64,000 bases of DNA, taken from Nioella aestuarii. Its GTDB lineage: Bacteria; Pseudomonadota; Alphaproteobacteria; Rhodobacterales; Rhodobacteraceae. Below the pieces are notes generated by a model. It did no database searches. It was not told the origin of the DNA and saw only the letters and a list, made by a program, of their open reading frames with translations. The DNA is taken from positions 32,479 through 96,478 of the forward strand of contig NZ_JBPBBA010000009.1 in NCBI RefSeq assembly GCF_050896395.1, in the 5' to 3' direction. Position 1 is the stretch's first letter. Each line of letters opens with the position of its first letter. The position numbers were made by a program, and so were the translations under genes. Shown here piece after piece: positions 60,047 to 64,000 of this stretch.

Positions 60047-60065
60047 CGATAGAAATGTTCTATCG
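60047..60065. promoter_or_regulatory. LysR-type operator upstream of fdsG
   Basis: CGATAGAA-ATG-TTCTATCG, a perfect 19-bp interrupted palindrome containing T-N11-A. It covers the stop codon of the LysR gene (60060-60062) and precedes fdsG by about 75 bases. It shares ATAGAAAT-N3-CTAT with the site at 60952. Confidence 0.7.
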
Positions 60066-60950
60066 AGAAACCTCGGACATGCGCCGGGATTCTGTCAGCA
60101 GCGCCTCCAGCACCGGGGTGTGAGGTTCGCGCCATGGGGCGATCAGGCCCACGGAATGCCCCCTGCCCGCCCCTGAAAGCGGAATGATTTCAAGGGGTTT
60201 GCCCCCTGTCAGGAAGCGCGCCATATCGGCCGGCAGCACCGTCAGAAACCCACCCTCCAGCACATTTGCCACCAAAACCACGGTCGAATTTGACTCCACC
60301 ATCGCCTCTGGCACGACGCCCGCAATCTCAAAGTTTTTATTGATGATCCGCCGGTTCTGCATGTCTGGCGTCAGAAGGCACAATTTTTGACCATCAAGAT
60401 CACGCCAGCGCACCTCTGACCGGCCCGCAAAGGGGGAATCGCCGCGGCAGACGAGCATATAGCGTTCCTCGTAAAGCGCCTCGGTGCTAACCCGCCCCGT
60501 GGGTTCATTATCGAGATAGGAAATGCCTGCATCCACATCGAGATTTTCGATCATGTTCAGGATCTCTATCGAGGTGCGCGACAGGATCGTGAAGCGCACG
60601 TTGGGGTGCTTTTCGGTGAACCGCGTCGTCAGCTTGCCCGCCCATGTCAGGGCCGTCGGAATGACCGCGATGCGCAGCTGCCCTGCCAGCCCGTGGCGGG
60701 AAAACCGCATCTCTTCGCGCAGCTGTCTTGCGTCGCCCACGATCTTGCGCGCCCAGACCAGCGCGCTCTGCCCTTCGGGCGTCAGCCCGCCATAACGCGA
60801 GCCCCGAAAGATCAGTTGCACGCCAAGCTGTTCTTCCAGCTGCTTGATACCCGCCGACAGGGTCGGTTGCGTGATCCCAAGCGTTTGGGCCGCGCGTCCG
60901 AAATGGCTTTCCTTGGCCACCGCGATGAACATTTCCAGCTTGTCGAGCAT
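60060..60950 (-). CDS. LysR family regulator of the formate dehydrogenase operon
   Basis: 296 residues; winged HTH GRAAQTLGITQPTLSAGIKQ (residues about 18-37) and a type 2 periplasmic-binding-like effector domain from about residue 90. It lies immediately upstream of fdsGBA-fdhD-fdsD on the same strand with only an 86-base gap to fdsG, and two matching operator-like sites flank it. Similar LysR genes precede fds operons in other proteobacteria. Formate or a formate-generating C1 signal as effector is an inference. Confidence 0.86.
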   Translation of the reverse strand: MLDKLEMFIAVAKESHFGRAAQTLGITQPTLSAGIKQLEEQLGVQLIFRGSRYGGLTPEGQSALVWARKIVGDARQLREEMRFSRHGLAGQLRIAVIPTALTWAGKLTTRFTEKHPNVRFTILSRTSIEILNMIENLDVDAGISYLDNEPTGRVSTEALYEERYMLVCRGDSPFAGRSEVRWRDLDGQKLCLLTPDMQNRRIINKNFEIAGVVPEAMVESNSTVVLVANVLEGGFLTVLPADMARFLTGGKPLEIIPLSGAGRGHSVGLIAPWREPHTPVLEALLTESRRMSEVSR

Positions 60951-60951
60951 A

Positions 60952-60966
60952 ATAGAAATTTCCTAT
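60952..60966. promoter_or_regulatory. LysR-type operator upstream of the fds regulator gene
   Basis: ATAG-AAATTTC-CTAT, 1 base before the LysR start codon complement, with T-N11-A and the same ATAGAAAT...CTATC core as the site before fdsG. Its position over the start region suggests negative autoregulation. Confidence 0.6.
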
Positions 60967-61208
60967 CATTTTCCGTAATATTGATACGATATCACCGCGA
61001 GCGGGGAAAGAGGGTCCAGCCCGCTGATTCGGCCTTTTTCCACGATTTCGCGTGGTTGGTCCTTCACTTGCGGCACCTGAATTCGGGCAATTGGCACCAA
61101 TAAGTGCCGGAAAAAGCGTCAGAAGCGGATTTTCGGGGCGAAGGCCACGAAAGTCTTGGGGATTTTGGGGAATTTATTTACCATATAGTCAAAAATCGGG
61201 AGACGGGG

Positions 61209-62510
61209 ATGCTGGACATCATCATAAGGCAGGCGAACCTGCCTGACGGTCAGGGGCCGGTGGATATCGCCATTCAGGGCGACAAGATCGCTGAGATAGC
61301 ACCCGTGATCGACGCCGAGGCGCGCGAGGAGATTGACGCCACGGGCCGCCTTGTCTGCCCACCCTTCACCGATCCGCATTTCCATATGGACGCGACGCTA
61401 AGCCTTGGGCTGCCCCGGATGAATGTCTCGGGCACGCTGCTGGAAGGTATCGCGCTGTGGGGGGAGCTGAAACCGCTGCTGACGCCCGAAGCGGTTATCG
61501 AACGCGCCTTGCGCTATTGCGATCTGGCGGTGTCGCAGGGGCTACTGGCGATCCGGTCTCATGTGGACGTCTCCACCGCGCCGCTGGTTGGCGTAGAGGC
61601 CCTTCTTGAGGTCCGCAAACAGGTTGCCCCCTATATCGACCTGCAACTGGTCGCCTTCCCGCAGGACGGGCTCTATCGCGCTGAAAAGGCAGAAGAAAAC
61701 CTGATCCGCTCGCTCGATATGGGCGTCGATGTGGTGGGCGGCATCCCGCATTTCGAACGCACCATGGCCGATGGCGCGCGCTCGGTCACGCGGCTGGCGG
61801 AAATCGCGGCTGACCGGGGCCTGATGCTGGACCTGCATTGCGATGAAAGCGACGATCCGATGTCGCGCCATGTGGAAACGCTGGCCTATGAGACAACGCG
61901 GCTCGGGCTCGGTGGGCGGGTCACGGCCAGCCATGTCACCGCGATGCATTCCTATGACAATTACTATGCCTCCAAGCTTATCCCGCTCATTGCGGAAAGC
62001 GGCATGAACGTGGTGCCCAACCCGCTGATCAACATCACCCTTCAAGGCCGGTCCGACACCTATCCGCGCCGTCGCGGTTTGACCCGCGTACCGGAATTGC
62101 GCGCGGCAGGCGTGAATGTGGCCTTCGGGCAGGATTGCACCATGGACCCTTGGTATTCGCTCGGGTCTGCCGATATGCTGGAAGTGGCTCATATGGGTGT
62201 TCACGCAGTGCCCATGACCTCGCGCGAGGCGATGGACTGGGCCTTTACCTCGGTCACTCAGAACGGTGCAAAGGCCTTGGGGCTGCCCGACCCCACGATC
62301 CGCAAGGGCGGCCCGGCCAGCATGGTCGTGCTACAAGCCAAAGACCCGATCGAAGCGGTTCGGATGAAGGCAACGCGGCTTGCGGTTCTAAAGCATGGAA
62401 AGGTGCTGTCGCGCACTGCACCCCGCCTGGCTGCGTTGTCCCTGCCCGGCCGCCCCGATACGCTCGATCCGGCCAGCTACGCGCCGGTATCGGCGGACAA
62501 ACCCGAATAA
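61209..62510 (+). CDS. cytosine deaminase-like amidohydrolase
   Basis: 433 residues of the amidohydrolase superfamily, CodA subgroup. Metal H-x-H in PPFTDPHFHMDATLSLGLPR, a histidine in AIRSHVDVSTAPL, LMLDLHCDESDDP with the general acid histidine region, and VAFGQDCTMDPWYSLGSADM with the terminal aspartate. The FHMDA phrase is typical of cytosine and related N-heterocycle deaminases. The start (ATG 61209) follows GGAGACGGGG. Upstream, 258 bases contain two short hairpins (61040-61055, 61093-61108). Genes downstream (BMP binding protein, amidase) suggest uptake and breakdown of a purine- or pyrimidine-like compound. Confidence 0.8.
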   Translation: MLDIIIRQANLPDGQGPVDIAIQGDKIAEIAPVIDAEAREEIDATGRLVCPPFTDPHFHMDATLSLGLPRMNVSGTLLEGIALWGELKPLLTPEAVIERALRYCDLAVSQGLLAIRSHVDVSTAPLVGVEALLEVRKQVAPYIDLQLVAFPQDGLYRAEKAEENLIRSLDMGVDVVGGIPHFERTMADGARSVTRLAEIAADRGLMLDLHCDESDDPMSRHVETLAYETTRLGLGGRVTASHVTAMHSYDNYYASKLIPLIAESGMNVVPNPLINITLQGRSDTYPRRRGLTRVPELRAAGVNVAFGQDCTMDPWYSLGSADMLEVAHMGVHAVPMTSREAMDWAFTSVTQNGAKALGLPDPTIRKGGPASMVVLQAKDPIEAVRMKATRLAVLKHGKVLSRTAPRLAALSLPGRPDTLDPASYAPVSADKPE

Positions 62511-62550
62511 CAACAAGACCAAAACAGAACTCAACAGAGAGGATCCACCA

Positions 62551-63534
62551 ATGAAACTCACCACCACCCGCCGTCAGCTGATGATCGGTGCCGCCGCGAC
62601 GCTCGCCACACCCGCCTTCGTGCGCCGCGTGAACGCGCAATCGGCCGTGCGCATTGCGGGCGTTCACATGTCGCCCGTCGAAAATGCCTGGAACAGCCGC
62701 ATCCACGTGGCCATGCAAGAGGCCGCCGCCTCTGGCCTGATCGAGTATGAATTCTCCGAAGGCGTAGCCCCCACCGACTACCCCCGCGCCATGCGCGAAT
62801 ACGCCGAGGGCGGCGCGCAGATCATCTGGGGCGAATCCTACGCCGTGGAACGCGAGGCGCGTGAAGTGGCGGGCGATTATCCCGACACTGCCTTCCTGAT
62901 GGGGTCCTCCGGTGGCCCCGAAGGTGACAATTTCGGCGTGTTCGGCACCCGGAACCATGAAGCGGCCTATCTGGCCGGGATGCTTGCCGGGCACATGTCC
63001 GAAAGCAATGTCTTCGGCTCGGTCGGCGGCTATCCGATCCCCGAGGTGAACCTGCTCATCAACGCCTTCCGCATGGGCGTGAGCGAGGTGAACCCAGATG
63101 CCACCTTCCTCAACGGCTTTATCGGTGCGTGGTTTGACCCGGCCCGCGCGCAGGAAGCGGCGATTGCCCAGATCGATGCAGGGGCGGACATCCTCTTCGG
63201 TGAACGGATCGGCACGGCGGACGCGGCGCAAGCCCGCGGCGTCAAGGCCATCGGCTCGCTCATCGACTACACCCCGCGCTATCCCGGCACCGTCTTCGCC
63301 AACGCGATCTGGAACTATGGCCCGACGATCGAGGCCATCGTGGCGGACGTCCAGGCGGGCAACGCCACGGGGCGCAACTACACGGAATACTCCTTCATGG
63401 CCCATGGCGGCAACGAACTGATCTACGTGGCAGACGAAGTGCCCGCCGAGGCGATTGCCCCGATGGAAGCCAAGCAGGCCGCGATTGCTGCGGGCGAGTG
63501 GGACGTTCCGATCGACGAAAGTGAACCGGCCTGA
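62551..63534 (+). CDS. BMP family ABC transporter substrate-binding protein
   Basis: Periplasmic binding protein of the Bmp/PnrA nucleoside class. 327 residues with a Tat-like leader TTRRQLMIGAAATLATPAFV. Typical content: GVHMSPVENAWNSRIHVAMQ, YDxP-like regions TDYPRAMREYAEGGAQIIWG, NHEAAYLAGMLAGHMSES and PIPEVNLLINAFRMG. The cognate permease and ATPase genes are not visible before the window ends. The ligand is probably a nucleoside or base, consistent with the neighbouring deaminase. Confidence 0.87.
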   Translation: MKLTTTRRQLMIGAAATLATPAFVRRVNAQSAVRIAGVHMSPVENAWNSRIHVAMQEAAASGLIEYEFSEGVAPTDYPRAMREYAEGGAQIIWGESYAVEREAREVAGDYPDTAFLMGSSGGPEGDNFGVFGTRNHEAAYLAGMLAGHMSESNVFGSVGGYPIPEVNLLINAFRMGVSEVNPDATFLNGFIGAWFDPARAQEAAIAQIDAGADILFGERIGTADAAQARGVKAIGSLIDYTPRYPGTVFANAIWNYGPTIEAIVADVQAGNATGRNYTEYSFMAHGGNELIYVADEVPAEAIAPMEAKQAAIAAGEWDVPIDESEPA

Positions 63535-63547
63535 TCGGAACACTGAC

Positions 63548-63946
63548 GTGACTGACGCCACGGCCCTTGCCGCCGCCATCGCCGAAGGGCGGGTCTCTGC
63601 CGCTGAGGTGATGGAGGCAAGCCTTGCCGCCTGCCACACGCAGGAGGCTTTGGGGGCCGTGGTGCATCTGGATGAAGGTATGGCCCGCGCAGGGGCTGCG
63701 GCGGCAGATGACCTGCCAAAGGACCAGCGCGGGCCGTTTCATGGGGTGCCCTTCCTCGTAAAAGACCTTGGCGGGGTTGCGAAGGGTTTGCCCCCCGCCG
63801 CCGGGTCCGCCGCGATCCGGGCGCAAGGGCGACGGCCAGAGGCCGACAGTCACCTTCTGCACGACCTGCGCCGTACGGGTCTGATCCCTTTCGGCATCAC
63901 CGCTACCCCCCCGTTCGGCCTGTCTGGCGGCGGGCCATGCCTATAA
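63548..63946 (+). pseudogene. amidase, truncated N-terminal part
   Basis: Starts at GTG 63548, 13 bases after the BMP gene. The first 120 or so codons encode an amidase-signature N-terminus (TDATALAAAIAEGRVSAAEV, FHGVPFLVKDLGGVAKGLPP with the catalytic lysine, LIPFGITATPPFGL). The Ser-Ser-Lys core that should follow (GGSSGGAAAA-type) is absent. After FGLS the reading frame gives only a few unrelated residues to a stop at 63946, because the DNA there reads as a different gene in another frame. Either a broken gene or a false join in the sequence. Confidence 0.65.
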
Positions 63947-64000
63947 GTGCTTTGCCACCCAGGACGAAATTCAAGCCTTTCGCGAGGCCGCCAAGGCCGA
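63924..64000 (+). pseudogene. gltX: internal fragment of glutamyl-tRNA synthetase (gltX)
   Basis: From 63924 the plus-strand frame CTG GCG GCG GGC reads LAAGHAYKCFATQDEIQAFR then EAAKA to the window edge. This matches the middle of bacterial GltX (the segment after the catalytic HIGH domain where GxAYxCFxTxxE occurs). There is no start codon or upstream GltX sequence; the amidase reading abuts it directly. Only 25 codons are visible, so the identification is by phrase recognition. Confidence 0.55.

Noticed and set aside
1..64000. tRNA, rRNA, CRISPR, insertion sequences, prophage or restriction genes
   Set aside because: None could be recognised; repeats seen are short palindromes, not spaced direct-repeat arrays or transposase-bearing units.

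Overview
The window looks like a chromosomal segment of an alphaproteobacterium of the order Rhodobacterales (Roseobacter/Rhodobacter-like). The evidence is a uniformly high G+C content and typical gene orders (nagZ-scpA-scpB, fdsGBACD, pcaQ divergent from a pca operon) together with TRAP and ugp transporters. No rRNA, tRNA, CRISPR array, insertion sequence or phage gene was seen. The assignment rests on protein resemblance and gene order only; no database search was run.

Layout. 1-3.3 kb: NAD(P)HX repair enzyme (cut by the window edge), then glnB-glnA behind an NtrC-like dyad and ahead of a clear terminator. 3.3-7.7 kb: a homocysteine S-methyltransferase-type gene, then a cluster of small exported proteins (two YbjN-like, two SH3-like, one unknown). 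7.8-15.1 kb: chromosome and envelope housekeeping genes read leftwards (dgt, a small exported protein, argS, a SPOR protein, nagZ, scpA, scpB), with an unexplained run of hairpins upstream of argS. 15.2-20 kb: two distantly related exported helical proteins and a 41-residue exported peptide around erpA and a STAS-like gene, then exonuclease III. 20-26 kb: ugpB-A-E-C-Q glycerol-3-phosphate uptake with a divergent LysR regulator. 26-28 kb: an AraC-type regulator and a ribokinase-like gene.

28-49 kb is a catabolic island for lignin-type aromatics. pcaQ is divergent from pobA-pcaD-pcaC-pcaH-pcaG plus a BKACE (DUF849) gene. A seven-gene leftward operon encodes an SDR, a crotonase, a MarR regulator, a feruloyl/coumaroyl-CoA synthetase, an amidohydrolase, a DUF3237 protein and an acyl-CoA dehydrogenase. 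It resembles the CoA-dependent beta-oxidative hydroxycinnamate route known from actinobacterial cou genes. A TRAP transporter operon lies just upstream. Both units carry the same 21-bp palindrome in their promoters, so one MarR repressor probably controls uptake and breakdown. p-Coumarate would be shortened to 4-hydroxybenzoate, which PobA and the Pca enzymes open. A second module (gentisate dioxygenase, fumarylpyruvate hydrolase, maleylpyruvate isomerase, 3-hydroxybenzoate 6-hydroxylase and a divergent MarR) handles 3-hydroxybenzoate/gentisate.

49-60 kb: a formylglycine-generating enzyme, nadABC (de novo NAD), and the NAD-dependent molybdenum formate dehydrogenase operon fdsGBA-fdhD-fdsD with a LysR regulator and two matching operator-like sites. 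61-64 kb: a cytosine-deaminase-like amidohydrolase, a BMP-family binding protein, and an amidase that breaks off and runs straight into an internal piece of a glutamyl-tRNA synthetase reading frame, either a real rearrangement or an assembly join. Several perfect palindromes (four 20-bp TTCGAA-centred and two 24-bp) recur between, and once inside, genes.
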